The position numbers and the translations under genes are program-made. Source: VRUE01 sp963699225 (GTDB taxonomy: Bacteria > Actinomycetota > Thermoleophilia > Solirubrobacterales > 70-9). From it: a stretch of DNA of 64,000 nucleotides. Shown piece after piece: positions 50,204 through 58,348 of this stretch. The stretch lies in assembly GCA_963699225.1 (NCBI GenBank), contig OY969423.1, forward strand, positions 1,240,001-1,304,000. Reading direction: 5' to 3'. Under the pieces are notes generated by a model, which was not told the origin of the DNA, made no database searches, and saw only the letters and a list, made by a program, of their open reading frames with translations. Within the stretch, counting starts at the first letter, position 1; every line of letters starts with the position of its first letter.

Positions 50204-51310
50204 TCAGGTGACCTCGCGCAGCTTCTGGGCTTCTCCCAGCTGCTGCAGCTTCTTCAGGCTCTGATTCTCGATCTGGCGGATGCGCTCGCGGGTGACGTTG
50301 AACGTGCGCCCAACCTCGTCGAGCGTGCGCGGATGCTCGCCGCCGAGGCCGTAACGCAGCTCCAGCACGCGACGCTCGCGGTAGGAGAGGTTCTCCAGCG
50401 CTTCCTTCAGTGCCTCTTTGGTCAGCAGGTCCGCCGCCCGGTCGAAGGGGGACTCGGCCTTCTCGTCGGCGATGAACTGGCCGAACTCCGACTCCTCCTC
50501 GTCGCCAACCGGCTTCTCGAGCGAGACCGGCGCCTGAGCGGAGCGCTTGATCGAGTCGACCTCCTCGGGATCGATCCCCGTTACGTCGGCGATCTCCTCC
50601 GGGGTCGGCTCGCGGCCCAGCTCGGTGACCAGCTTGCGCTCGGCACGGCCGATCTTGTTCAGCTTCTCGACCACGTGCACCGGGATGCGGATCGTGCGTG
50701 CCTTGTCGGCGAGCGCACGGGCGATCGCCTGGCGGATCCACCAGGTGGCGTAGGTCGAGAACTTGAATCCCTTGCGGTAGTCGAACTTCTCCGCGGCGCG
50801 GACCAGGCCCAGCGTTCCCTCCTGAATCAGGTCGAGGAAGGGCAGGCCCTGGTTGCGGTAGTTCTTGGCGATCGAGACAACCAGGCGCAGGTTCGACTCG
50901 ACCATTTTCTGCTTCGCGTCGAGGTCGCCGCGCTCGATCCGCTTGGCGAGTTCGACCTCCTCCGCGGCGGTCAGCAGGCGCACCTTGCCGATGTCCTTGA
51001 GGAACAGCTGCAGGCTGTCCGTCGTCATGTCCGGTTTCAGGTCAAGCGCGGCTTTCTGGCGGCGCCGTCCTTTTTTCCCGGTGTCGATCGGGAGCGCTTC
51101 CGCGGCCGCTTTCTGGGCCGGGTCCATGTCCTCGACGAGCTCGATCCCCGACTTCTCGAGGTGCCCGTAGAGGTCCTCGACGTCCGACTCGTCCAGATCC
51201 ACCTCCGACACCGCGGAGGCGACATCGCCGAAGGTCAGCACGCCAAGCTGCTGCCCACGGGTAATGAGGCCTTTGACCTCCTCCAACTCCTGAAGCTCTG
51301 CTACCAGCAT
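50204..51310 (-). CDS. rpoD: primary RNA polymerase sigma factor RpoD/SigA
   Basis: The 368-residue protein has a short region 1.1-like N terminus, then region 1.2-2 (DSLQLFLKDIGKVRLLTAAEEVELAKRIE split; NLRLVVSIAKNYRNQGLPFL; FDYRKGFKFSTYATWWIRQA), region 3, and region 4 (ERRVLELRYGLGGEHPRTLDEVG followed by NVTRERIRQIENQ). These are the primary-sigma hallmarks. It recognises -10/-35 promoters such as the TAGnnT boxes noted here. The 50-bp gap to the pilus operon suggests read-through is possible. The upstream region contains an intrinsic terminator. Confidence 0.95.
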   Translation of the reverse strand: MLVAELQELEEVKGLITRGQQLGVLTFGDVASAVSEVDLDESDVEDLYGHLEKSGIELVEDMDPAQKAAAEALPIDTGKKGRRRQKAALDLKPDMTTDSLQLFLKDIGKVRLLTAAEEVELAKRIERGDLDAKQKMVESNLRLVVSIAKNYRNQGLPFLDLIQEGTLGLVRAAEKFDYRKGFKFSTYATWWIRQAIARALADKARTIRIPVHVVEKLNKIGRAERKLVTELGREPTPEEIADVTGIDPEEVDSIKRSAQAPVSLEKPVGDEEESEFGQFIADEKAESPFDRAADLLTKEALKEALENLSYRERRVLELRYGLGGEHPRTLDEVGRTFNVTRERIRQIENQSLKKLQQLGEAQKLREVT

Positions 51311-51384
51311 CCTGTCTGACTCGTTTCTCTCGAAAGGTGGTTAAGTCCCTGCGACTAGAACGCCGCCGATGGCGGAGAGTCGCG

Positions 51385-51408
51385 AAAAAAATGACCGGCT
51401 ATCCGGTC
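51385..51408 (-). terminator. intrinsic terminator oriented toward rpoD
   Basis: On the minus strand GACCGG-ATAG-CCGGTC is followed by ATTTTTTT, a classical rho-independent terminator and one of the few U-tract terminators in the window. It is 75 nt upstream of the rpoD ATG. It may stop antisense transcription coming through the yihY-like gene from glpX, or act as an attenuator in the rpoD leader. Confidence 0.7.
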
Positions 51409-51483
51409 CGAGAAGCTGAATATCCTGCGCTGGCCTTGAGGCCTGGGACGGGCGATCTGGTTTCGCTCAAACGTCTGTTCGCA

Positions 51484-51508
51484 TATTAGTCGCTTCAGTT
51501 TCTGAAGT
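51484..51508 (+). promoter_or_regulatory. yihY promoter with HxlR operator
   Basis: A -10 TATTAG (51484-51489) with TTTCGC 17 bp upstream precedes the 17-bp palindrome at 51492-51508. On the minus strand the palindrome reads ACTTCAGAAACTGAAGC and differs from the HxlR autoregulatory site at 26280-26296 at two of 17 positions. It would cover the transcription start, so the HxlR protein at 25.9 kb is predicted to repress this gene. Confidence 0.65.
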
Positions 51509-51511
51509 CAA

Positions 51512-52414
51512 ATGCCCAAAACCATGCGACAAACCCGCCCCTGGCTGCATGCCTTCTGGAACCGAGCCTACCGCGAGAACGTCACCGGGCTCTCGGCGAT
51601 GGTCGCCTACAACCTGATGCTGGCGGTCTTTCCCTTCGCCCTGCTGGTGCTCTTCGTCGGCGGTCAGGTGCTGAAGATCGGCGGCGTCGAGGCGAGCGTG
51701 CTCGACGACCTCAAGCGGCTCTTCCCCAACGTCGAGCAGCACACGCTGACCGACGTGCTCAACCGGATCGAGGAAAACTCGGCGACGATCGGGATCGCCG
51801 CCTTCTTCGGCTCACTCTGGATTGGCGCCTCCTTCTGGGGCGCGATGGACACCGCCTTCTGCCGCATCTACCACGTCGAGTGCCGTGGCTGGGTCGAGCA
51901 GAAGCGCTTCTCCTTCGCGATGCTGGCGGTCGTCCTGCTCTTCATCGCGGCCAGCATCTTCCTGCCGGCGATGGAGAGCACCCTGGTCGCCAGCACCGAC
52001 CGCCTTCCCTTCGGCCTCTCCGACATCAAGGCGATCGACACCGCGCTGCTGCTCGGCGCCGCGATCCTGATCACCTTCCTGATCTGCTCGGTGATCTTCT
52101 GGGCCGTGCCGAAGGGACACATGCCTTGGCGCGCGGTCTGGCCCGGAGCCACCTTCGTCACCTTCAGCGCTGGCATCGCCAACTGGCTCTTTCCGATCTA
52201 CCTCTCCAACGTCTCCAGCCTCTCGCGCTTCGGCTCCACCCTGGGCTTCGTCCTCATCGCCCTGCTCTGGTTCTACATGCTCAGCCTGGCGCTGTTGGCC
52301 GGCGCGGTGATCAACTCGCTGCGCCACGAGCTGCACGAGACCGGGGAAATGCCATACGGGCCGGAAGCAGAAGCCAAGAAGCCCTGCGGCTGCGAAGAAG
52401 AGGCTCAGCCGTAG
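51512..52414 (+). CDS. YihY/BrkB-family inner-membrane protein
   Basis: The 300-residue protein has six or so membrane helices. The family pattern is present: RENVTGLSAMVAYNLMLAVFPF (read as two pieces) at the N terminus, SLWIGASFWGAMDTAF, WRAVWPGATFVTF, and the C-terminal FVLIALLWFYMLSLALLAGAVIN. Formerly called ribonuclease BN, the family is now regarded as a membrane protein or transporter of unknown substrate. The C terminus is Cys- and Glu-containing (KKPCGCEEEAQP), possibly metal-binding. The promoter carries an HxlR-type operator. The 3' end overlaps the convergent glpX by 10 bp. Confidence 0.9.
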   Translation: MPKTMRQTRPWLHAFWNRAYRENVTGLSAMVAYNLMLAVFPFALLVLFVGGQVLKIGGVEASVLDDLKRLFPNVEQHTLTDVLNRIEENSATIGIAAFFGSLWIGASFWGAMDTAFCRIYHVECRGWVEQKRFSFAMLAVVLLFIAASIFLPAMESTLVASTDRLPFGLSDIKAIDTALLLGAAILITFLICSVIFWAVPKGHMPWRAVWPGATFVTFSAGIANWLFPIYLSNVSSLSRFGSTLGFVLIALLWFYMLSLALLAGAVINSLRHELHETGEMPYGPEAEAKKPCGCEEEAQP

Positions 52415-53409
52415 CGCTCGCCGGTGACCGCGCGCAGCTTCGAGCGGTCGTGGCGGGCCTGCACGCGGCGCACGGTGCCTGAGCGCGAGCGCATGACCAG
52501 AGATTCGGTGGTCGCACCGTTGCCGCGGTAGCGGACGCCCTGCAGGACGTCGCCGTCGGTGACTCCGGTGGCGGAGAAGAAGACGTCCTCGCCCGAGCAG
52601 AGGTCGTTGGCGGTGAGCACGCGGTCGAGGTCATAGCCGGCATCGACCGCGGCGCTGCGCTCCTCGTCGTTGCGCGGCCAGAGGCGGCCGAGCAGCTCGC
52701 CGCCCATCGACTTCAGTGCCGCGGCGGAGAGCACGCCCTCGGGCGTACCGCCGATGCCCCAGAGCAGGTCGACCGGGGAGCGTTCGCTGACCGCGAGCAG
52801 CGCCGCCGAGACATCGCCGTCGCTGATCAGGCGCAGGCGAGCGCCCGCCTCGCGCACTTCGCGCATCGCGTCCTCGTGGCGCGGTCGGTCGAGCATGACG
52901 ACGATCACGTCGCCGACGCTCTCGCCCTTGCGCTCGGCAATCAGCTTCAAGGTCTCGGGCAGGGGGCGGTCGAGATCGAGCAGGTCGGCGATCTCCTCGC
53001 CGCCCGCCATCTTTTCCATGTAGACGCAGGGCCCGGGGTCGAACATCGAGCCGCGCTCAGCAAGCGCGATCACGGCCAGGGCGCTGGGCATGCCACGCGC
53101 GCAGAGCGTTGTCCCCTCCAGCGGGTCGACGGCGATGTCGACCACGGGCGGACTGCCGTCGCCGATCTGCTCGCCGTTGAAGAGCATCGGCGCCTCGTCC
53201 TTCTCGCCCTCGCCGATCACCACGACGCCGTCCATCGCAACCGTGTCGAGCACGAAGCGCATCGCGTCGACGGCCGCGCCGTCGGCGGCCAGCTTGTCCC
53301 CGCGGCCGACCCAGCGGGCGGCCGCGAGCGCGGCTGCCTCGGTAACGCGAACTAGCTCCAGCGCCAGGTTGCGATCGGGCTTGGTTGGCGAGGTCTCCCC
53401 CATCGGCAC
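52405..53409 (-). CDS. glpX: fructose-1,6-bisphosphatase class II
   Basis: The 334-residue protein has VVIGEGEKDEAPML (metal-binding Glu), DPLEGTTLCARG (Asp-Pro-Leu-Glu-Gly motif), and SGDVSAALLAV (near Asp-Gly-Asp). It hydrolyses fructose-1,6-bisphosphate in gluconeogenesis; class II enzymes are standard in actinobacteria. The start is GTG 53409 or ATG 53403. The -10 overlaps that of the divergent F420 oxidoreductase. In an organism with a glucan cluster it supplies hexose phosphate. Confidence 0.93.
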   Translation of the reverse strand: MPMGETSPTKPDRNLALELVRVTEAAALAAARWVGRGDKLAADGAAVDAMRFVLDTVAMDGVVVIGEGEKDEAPMLFNGEQIGDGSPPVVDIAVDPLEGTTLCARGMPSALAVIALAERGSMFDPGPCVYMEKMAGGEEIADLLDLDRPLPETLKLIAERKGESVGDVIVVMLDRPRHEDAMREVREAGARLRLISDGDVSAALLAVSERSPVDLLWGIGGTPEGVLSAAALKSMGGELLGRLWPRNDEERSAAVDAGYDLDRVLTANDLCSGEDVFFSATGVTDGDVLQGVRYRGNGATTESLVMRSRSGTVRRVQARHDRSKLRAVTGERYG

Positions 53410-53414
53410 GGCAG

Positions 53415-53424
53415 GCTATAGGGT
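53415..53424. promoter_or_regulatory. overlapping divergent -10 boxes (glpX / F420 oxidoreductase)
   Basis: The stretch GCTATAGGGT contains plus-strand TAGGGT (6 nt before the GTG at 53431) and minus-strand TATAGC (5 nt before the GTG at 53409). Only 21 bp separate the two start codons, so both transcripts must be leaderless or nearly so. Confidence 0.6.
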
Positions 53425-53430
53425 CGGGCG

Positions 53431-54363
53431 GTGGCTCAACGCTGGGGATTGACACTGCCTCTGCCCGGTCTCACCCTGGCCGCGCACGAGGAGCTGGTGA
53501 AGCGGGCTGAGGCCGGCGGGTACACGGACTTCTGGAGCGGCGAGACCAACGGCCCCGACGGCTTCACGCCGCTGGCCCTGAGCGCCGCCTGGACCGAGCG
53601 GGCCCGCCTAGGCACCGGCATCGTCGGCGTCTTCCAGCGCGGGCCGGCGCTGTTGGCACAGGAGGCGGCGGCGCTCGCCAGCGCCTCGGACGGGCGCTTC
53701 GTACTCGGCATCGGCTCCTCCTCGGACCGCATCGTCGAAGGCTGGAACGGCATCCCCTTCGAGCGGCCACTGGCCAAGGTGCGGGAGACGCTCGACTTCC
53801 TCGACGCGGCCCTGGCCGGGGAGCGCACCGCCAGCGGCTTCAAACTGGAGAGCGCCCCAGCGCAACCGGTGCCGGTCGTGCTCGCCGCCCTGCGCGGCAA
53901 GATGCTCGAGCTCGCGGTCGAGCGCGCCAGCGGCGCCTTCACCAACTTCCTGCCGCTGGGCGGCCTGCCGAAGGTGACTGCGCAGCTGGACGGGGCGCCC
54001 GAGGGCTTCGAGCTGCTCTGCCGTTTCTTCTGCCTGCCGGGCGAGCGCGAGGCGGTCGAGCCACTGGCCCGCTTCATGTTCTCCTCCTACATCACCGTCC
54101 CGGTCTACGCCGCCTTCTACCGCTGGCTTGGCTACGGGGAGCAGATCGGCCCGATGATCGAGACTTGGGAGTCAGGCGACCGCCAGGGCGCCGCGGCGGC
54201 GGCCCCATGGGAGCTGATCGAGGAGATGTTCATCTTCGGCACGCCGGCGGAGATGAGAGAGCGGATCGACTCCTTCGTCGCCGGCGGCATCACCCTGCCG
54301 ATCCTCACCCCGATCACGACGCCGGACAAGCTCGGCGAGCTGATCGACGCCCTGGCGCCGTAA
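53431..54363 (+). CDS. LLM-class F420-dependent oxidoreductase
   Basis: The 310-residue TIM-barrel flavin/F420 enzyme of the luciferase-like family has GGYTDFWSGETNG, ERARLGTGIVGVFQRGPALL and GRFVLGIGSSSDRIVEGWNG, followed by PVPVVLAALRGKMLELA. It probably uses reduced F420 or FMN to reduce or oxidise an unknown substrate. The start is a leaderless GTG with TAGGGT 6 nt upstream. It converges with egtD. F420 dependence is inferred from family similarity. Confidence 0.85.
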   Translation: MAQRWGLTLPLPGLTLAAHEELVKRAEAGGYTDFWSGETNGPDGFTPLALSAAWTERARLGTGIVGVFQRGPALLAQEAAALASASDGRFVLGIGSSSDRIVEGWNGIPFERPLAKVRETLDFLDAALAGERTASGFKLESAPAQPVPVVLAALRGKMLELAVERASGAFTNFLPLGGLPKVTAQLDGAPEGFELLCRFFCLPGEREAVEPLARFMFSSYITVPVYAAFYRWLGYGEQIGPMIETWESGDRQGAAAAAPWELIEEMFIFGTPAEMRERIDSFVAGGITLPILTPITTPDKLGELIDALAP

Positions 54364-54377
54364 GCGCGACGTTCTGG

Positions 54378-55346
54378 CTACGCGGGCCGGGCGAGGCTGA
54401 GCGCGTAGTCGCAATCCGCGTCGGTGAACCAGCCGTCGATAGCCAGTCCGGCCTCCGCGTAGACAGTCGCGAGCTTCTCGTAGGTGAACTTGGTTGAGAT
54501 CTCGGTCCGCATCTCCTCGCCGGCGGCGAACTCGACCGCGAGGTCGATGTCGTCCAGCTGCACGGTTTGCGCCGCCAGCGAGCGCAGGCGGATGTCCATC
54601 CGCGCCTCGACCTCGTCGTAGCGGGCGACGTGCTGGAAGGCATCGAGGTCGAAGTCGGCGCCCAGCTCGCGGTTCAGCACCGCCAGGACGTTCTTGTTGA
54701 ACTCGGCGGTGACGCCGCTGGCGTCGTCGTAGGCAGCCTCGAGCCGCTGCCGGCCCTTGACCAGATCGGTGCCGAGCAGAAGTCGATCCTCGGGACCCAT
54801 CAGCTCCTTGAGGCGGACGAGGAACTCGTGGCGAGGCTGCGGGTAGAGGTTGCCGATCGTGCCGCCGAGGAAGGCGACGAGGCGGCCTCCATCGTCGTCG
54901 GGAATGCGCTCGAGATGCTGCTCGAAGTCACAGACGAGGCCGCGGATCGCCAGGCCCGGGTACTCCTCGACCAGCAGGGCGGCGGTTTCGTGGGTGATCT
55001 CCTCGGAGATGTCGACCGGGACGTAGGTGTGCAGGCAGCCGGCCTCACGCATCGCGTCCAGCAGGTGGCGGGTCTTGGCGGCCGAGCCGGAGCCGAGCTC
55101 GACCAGCGAGCGCGGCGCACCCGCCGCGGCGATGATCTCGCCCGATCGCTCGGCCAGGATCGAGCGCTCGGCCCGGGTCGGGTAGTACTCCTCCAGCTCG
55201 GTGATCTGCTCGAAGAGCTGCGAGCCGCGCTCGTCGTAGAAGTACTTCGGCGCCAGCTCCTTCGGCTGCGCCGAAAGACCGTCGCGAACGTCGCTCGCCA
55301 TCTTCGCCGCGGTGTCGGCGTCGAGGTGGACCTCGATCGCGATCAT
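54378..55346 (-). CDS. egtD: L-histidine N-alpha-methyltransferase
   Basis: The start is taken at ATG 55346, which overlaps the egtB stop (ATGA); a longer frame upstream is antisense-like and unsupported. The 322-residue enzyme has the EgtD signature PKYFYDERGSQLFEQITELE followed by EYYPTRAE, motif I LVELGSGSAAKT (about 81-92), and FLGGTIGNLYP. It trimethylates histidine to hercynine, the first step of ergothioneine synthesis. Paired with egtB it makes the minimal ergothioneine route. Confidence 0.93.
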   Translation of the reverse strand: MIAIEVHLDADTAAKMASDVRDGLSAQPKELAPKYFYDERGSQLFEQITELEEYYPTRAERSILAERSGEIIAAAGAPRSLVELGSGSAAKTRHLLDAMREAGCLHTYVPVDISEEITHETAALLVEEYPGLAIRGLVCDFEQHLERIPDDDGGRLVAFLGGTIGNLYPQPRHEFLVRLKELMGPEDRLLLGTDLVKGRQRLEAAYDDASGVTAEFNKNVLAVLNRELGADFDLDAFQHVARYDEVEARMDIRLRSLAAQTVQLDDIDLAVEFAAGEEMRTEISTKFTYEKLATVYAEAGLAIDGWFTDADCDYALSLARPA

Positions 55347-56452
55347 GCGTCCGCCGCCAGCCGGATGCCGGAGAAGATCTGGCGGCGCTCGGGCAGGTCC
55401 CAGTTGCGGAAGCTGGACCGCATCACGTTGCGGCGCGTCGCCCAAGCGCCGCCGCGCAGGACCTTGTAGGTGCCGCCGAAGAAGACCTGGGAGTACTCCG
55501 GGTAGGGGAAAGCCTCGAAGCCGGGGTAGGCGAGGAAGTCCGAAGAGGTCCATTCCCAGGCCTGGCCAACACCCTCGAGCCGCGGCGACGCTGCCTCCCA
55601 CTCGTGCTCAGCTGGCAGGCGCTTGCCCGCCCAGCGTGCGAGCGCCTCGGCCTCGTGCCAGGAAACATGGAGGACGGGATGGGCCGGGTCGATCGGGTCG
55701 CGACCTCCCATCCTCGTCAGCACCCATCCCCCGTCGCCTTCGCGCTCCCAGTACATCGGCGCCTCGGCGGCGGTCTCCTCCATGAACTGGATGTACGTGG
55801 CGTTGGTCACCGGAGTTCGATCGATCTCAAACGGGCTGAGCTCAACCGTGTGGCGGGGGCGCTCGTTGTCGTAGGCAAAGCCGTGGGCGGGCGCGCCGAT
55901 CTCGTACTCGCCGCCGGGGACCGAGATCGTCTCGGGTTCCCGCTCGAAAGCGGGGAGGGCGCCCAGCTCGGGGTCGACCGGGCTGTAGTCGTCGACCATC
56001 TGCAACAGCTGCAGCATCGTCTCGTTGTGCTGCTGCTCGTGGGCCAGCAACATCTCGTAGACGAAGCCTTCGCGCAGCAGCGGGTCCTCGACACCACGGC
56101 CGAGGTCGACCTCGGAGAGCACCTCAAGCGTGCGCTCGCGCACGTCGGCGAGGTAGGCGCGCAGCTCGGCGTCCCGCAGGATCGGCAGCTCGCCACGGCT
56201 CTTGCGCGGGTTCTCGATCGCGTCATAGAAGCGGCCGAGCTCGCCGTGCAGGGGCTCGCGATCGCCGATCGTCTGCACCAGCCAGAGCTCCTCGAAGTTG
56301 GCGATGTGGCCAAGATCCCAGGCCAGCGGGCTGAGCAGCGGCGAGTAGACACGGTTGAGCTGCTCGTCGTCGAGCGGCTGGAGCAACTCCAATGTGAACC
56401 GGCGCGCCTCTGCGAGGCGCTCCGCGATCGCTTCCTTGGAGCTGGGCGTCAC
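55343..56452 (-). CDS. egtB: hercynine oxygenase/sulfoxide synthase EgtB
   Basis: The 369-residue protein has an N-terminal DinB-type four-helix domain and a C-terminal FGE-sulfatase domain. The iron-binding His triad is visible: His49 in DLGHIANFEELW, and His138/His142 in LLAHEQQHNE. The FGE part has VPGGEYEIGAPAHGFAYDNE and the C-terminal RGGAWATRRNVMRSSFRNW. It joins hercynine to a Cys-containing thiol by O2-dependent C-S bond formation and sulfoxidation. No egtA, egtC or egtE is in the window. The start is GTG with TAGGGT 18 nt upstream. Confidence 0.93.
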   Translation of the reverse strand: MTPSSKEAIAERLAEARRFTLELLQPLDDEQLNRVYSPLLSPLAWDLGHIANFEELWLVQTIGDREPLHGELGRFYDAIENPRKSRGELPILRDAELRAYLADVRERTLEVLSEVDLGRGVEDPLLREGFVYEMLLAHEQQHNETMLQLLQMVDDYSPVDPELGALPAFEREPETISVPGGEYEIGAPAHGFAYDNERPRHTVELSPFEIDRTPVTNATYIQFMEETAAEAPMYWEREGDGGWVLTRMGGRDPIDPAHPVLHVSWHEAEALARWAGKRLPAEHEWEAASPRLEGVGQAWEWTSSDFLAYPGFEAFPYPEYSQVFFGGTYKVLRGGAWATRRNVMRSSFRNWDLPERRQIFSGIRLAADA

Positions 56453-56506
56453 CTCGGTGGCGATGCGGAAACCCTAGCGAGGCCTGCTTACCGGCGTGTG
56501 AACTCC

Positions 56507-56551
56507 GGTGCAACGCTTTGTTCCCCTGATGGATGGGTAAAACGTTGCACC
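56507..56551. promoter_or_regulatory. 9-bp perfect inverted repeat between egtB and the dehydrogenase
   Basis: GGTGCAACG (56507-56515) and CGTTGCACC (56543-56551) are exact reverse complements 27 bp apart, with a further matching TTT/AAA inside. The right arm lies where the -35 of the downstream gene is expected (its -10 TAGGGT is 56566-56571). This suggests a looped or cooperative operator for the divergent egtB and dehydrogenase genes. Confidence 0.5.
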
Positions 56552-56578
56552 TCGGCGAGGACGGGTAGGGTGGCCGCC

Positions 56579-57346
56579 GTGGAAGTGGCTGGCAAGAGCG
56601 CACTGGTCGCGGGAGGCGCGTCCGGACTGGGCGAGGCGACGGCGCGGGCGCTGGTCGCGGGCGGCGCCGCGGTGACGATCGCCGACCTCAATGCCGAGAA
56701 GGGCGAGGCGCTGGCCGCCGAGTTGGGACCGAGCGCGACCTTCGTGCAGGCCGATGTCACCGACGAGTCGGCCGTCTCCGCAGCGGTAGAGCAAGCGGCA
56801 ACGCACAACGACGGGCTGCGGATCTCGGTCTGCTGCGCCGGCATCGGCTGGGCCGAGCGGGTCGCGCACAAAGGCGGCCCCCACAACCTCGAATTCTTCT
56901 CCAACGTGGTCAAGGTCAACCTGATCGGCACCTTCAACGTGCTGCGCTTCGCCGCCGCGGCGATGAGCGAGAACGAGGCCGATGCGGAGGGCGAGCGCGG
57001 CGTCTGCATCAACACCGCCTCGATCGCCGCCTACGACGGTCAGATCGGCCAGGTCGCCTACGCGGCCTCCAAGGGCGGCATCGTCGGCATGACCCTGCCG
57101 GCCGCACGCGACATGGCCTCGCGCGGCGTCCGCATCGTCACCATCGCCCCCGGCCTCTTCGACACGCCGCTGCTGGCGGCGCTGCCCGAGGAGGCCCGCA
57201 CCGCTCTGGGCGCAGGCATCCCCTTCCCCTCCCGCCTCGGTCGCCCCGAGGAGTACGGCCGCCTGGTCGGCCAGATCGTCGCCAACCCGATGCTGAACGG
57301 CGAGACGATCCGCCTCGACGGCGCCCTGCGGATGCCGTCGAAGTAG
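56579..57346 (+). CDS. short-chain dehydrogenase/reductase
   Basis: The 255-residue Rossmann protein has ALVAGGASGLGEATARAL (glycine motif), ADVTDES, CCAGIGWAER (NNAG equivalent), INTASIAAYDGQIGQVAYAAS with YxxxK (Tyr...Lys in YAASKGG), and a C-terminal GEIIRLDGALRM-type ending. It resembles 3-hydroxyacyl-CoA dehydrogenase type II (HSD10-like) enzymes, which oxidise 3-hydroxy-2-methylbutyryl-CoA and steroids. The start is GTG 56579, 7 nt after TAGGGT (leaderless); GTG 56570 or 56585 are alternatives. Confidence 0.9.
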   Translation: MEVAGKSALVAGGASGLGEATARALVAGGAAVTIADLNAEKGEALAAELGPSATFVQADVTDESAVSAAVEQAATHNDGLRISVCCAGIGWAERVAHKGGPHNLEFFSNVVKVNLIGTFNVLRFAAAAMSENEADAEGERGVCINTASIAAYDGQIGQVAYAASKGGIVGMTLPAARDMASRGVRIVTIAPGLFDTPLLAALPEEARTALGAGIPFPSRLGRPEEYGRLVGQIVANPMLNGETIRLDGALRMPSK

Positions 57347-58273
57347 TCAGCCCGTTCCCGCGGCCTCGGGATCGCGCCAGACCTTCTTTCGCCAGGGTGG
57401 GTTGATCGCAAAGCGCGCATCGGTGCCGGCCGCGATCGGCTCGAGCGGGATCAAGTGGACGCGGTTGCGGGGAGTGAGGCGTTCGATGTGGGGGATGCCG
57501 GCGGTGTTGCCGGCGTGGCTGCCGCCGGAGACGATCAGCAGGTGGGTCTCGGGGCCCCAGCCATTCTCGGCTCGCAGGCCGAGCGCTTCGGTCACGTCCT
57601 TGACGGAGTCGACGCCGGCATCCGAGGCCCAGCCGCCGACCGGCCCGGGGCGCTGGTTGTAGCCCTCATGCGAGGAGGCGCGCTCGTCAACCGAGCCATC
57701 TGGGCGGATACGGATTTGGACTCCCTCCCAGTCGTCGGGGTGAAATCCCGCCGCACCGGCGATCGGGATGCCGCGAAACGTCGCCGAGTCGGCGTAGTAG
57801 GTCCAGTACTGGATATAGAGATTGCCGGCGCGCGGAGGGGAGCAGTCGGCGCCCGCGGCTTCCGAGCTCTCCGCCCCCTCGGGCCGGCAATCGACGACGT
57901 GCACGAAGGCCGAAACGGGCAGCCCGGCATTGGTGCGCCGGATGTACCCTCGCTCCCCCGCGTCCCCGCATCTCGTCTCGCGACAACGGCGAAAATCGAC
58001 CGGCACCGCGCGGGAACCGCGCTCGAACAGGAGCGACGGCATGTGGTCCCGCGCCAACTCGCCGACCTCAGTGCCATAGGCAGCGATCAGAATCGGCTCG
58101 TCGCCGCACTCGCCCACCAGTGAGGCGGCGCAGAGGATTTGGCCGGCAACCGCACGCGCCAACCGCAACCCCGGCAGGCGACCCCCGACCGCAAGTAGAC
58201 CGACTAGAGCCAGCGCCACGAGGCAGATCAAAGCCGCGTACTCGACGACTGCCTGTCCCCGCTCGTTCCCCAT
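57347..58273 (-). CDS. Flp/TadE-like anchored protein with Vps62-like outer domain
   Basis: The 308-residue protein has an N terminus MGNERGQAVVEYAALICLVA matching the Flp/TadE pilin-like motif (RGQxxVEY) followed by one hydrophobic helix. The rest (about 60-300) is exported and contains YIQYWTYYADS and FHPDDWEGVQIRIRPDG, a pattern of the VPS62-like family. Several Cys are present. The domain fusion is unusual: Flp-like helices normally belong to small pilins. A TAGCCT box 6 nt before the ATG implies a leaderless transcript. The function is unknown, probably cell-surface. Confidence 0.75.
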   Translation of the reverse strand: MGNERGQAVVEYAALICLVALALVGLLAVGGRLPGLRLARAVAGQILCAASLVGECGDEPILIAAYGTEVGELARDHMPSLLFERGSRAVPVDFRRCRETRCGDAGERGYIRRTNAGLPVSAFVHVVDCRPEGAESSEAAGADCSPPRAGNLYIQYWTYYADSATFRGIPIAGAAGFHPDDWEGVQIRIRPDGSVDERASSHEGYNQRPGPVGGWASDAGVDSVKDVTEALGLRAENGWGPETHLLIVSGGSHAGNTAGIPHIERLTPRNRVHLIPLEPIAAGTDARFAINPPWRKKVWRDPEAAGTG

Positions 58274-58348
58274 GCGGCGAGGCTAGGCGGCGCGCTTTCA
58301 CGCGTGTGTACTGGTTTGCAACAAAAGAGACCCGAGGGGCCGGAGAGC

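Noticed and set aside
55347..55601. Longer EgtD N terminus starting at 55601
   Set aside because: It reads through the egtB coding region with Arg/Leu/Gly-rich sequence; the ATGA overlap at 55343-55346 is the natural start.
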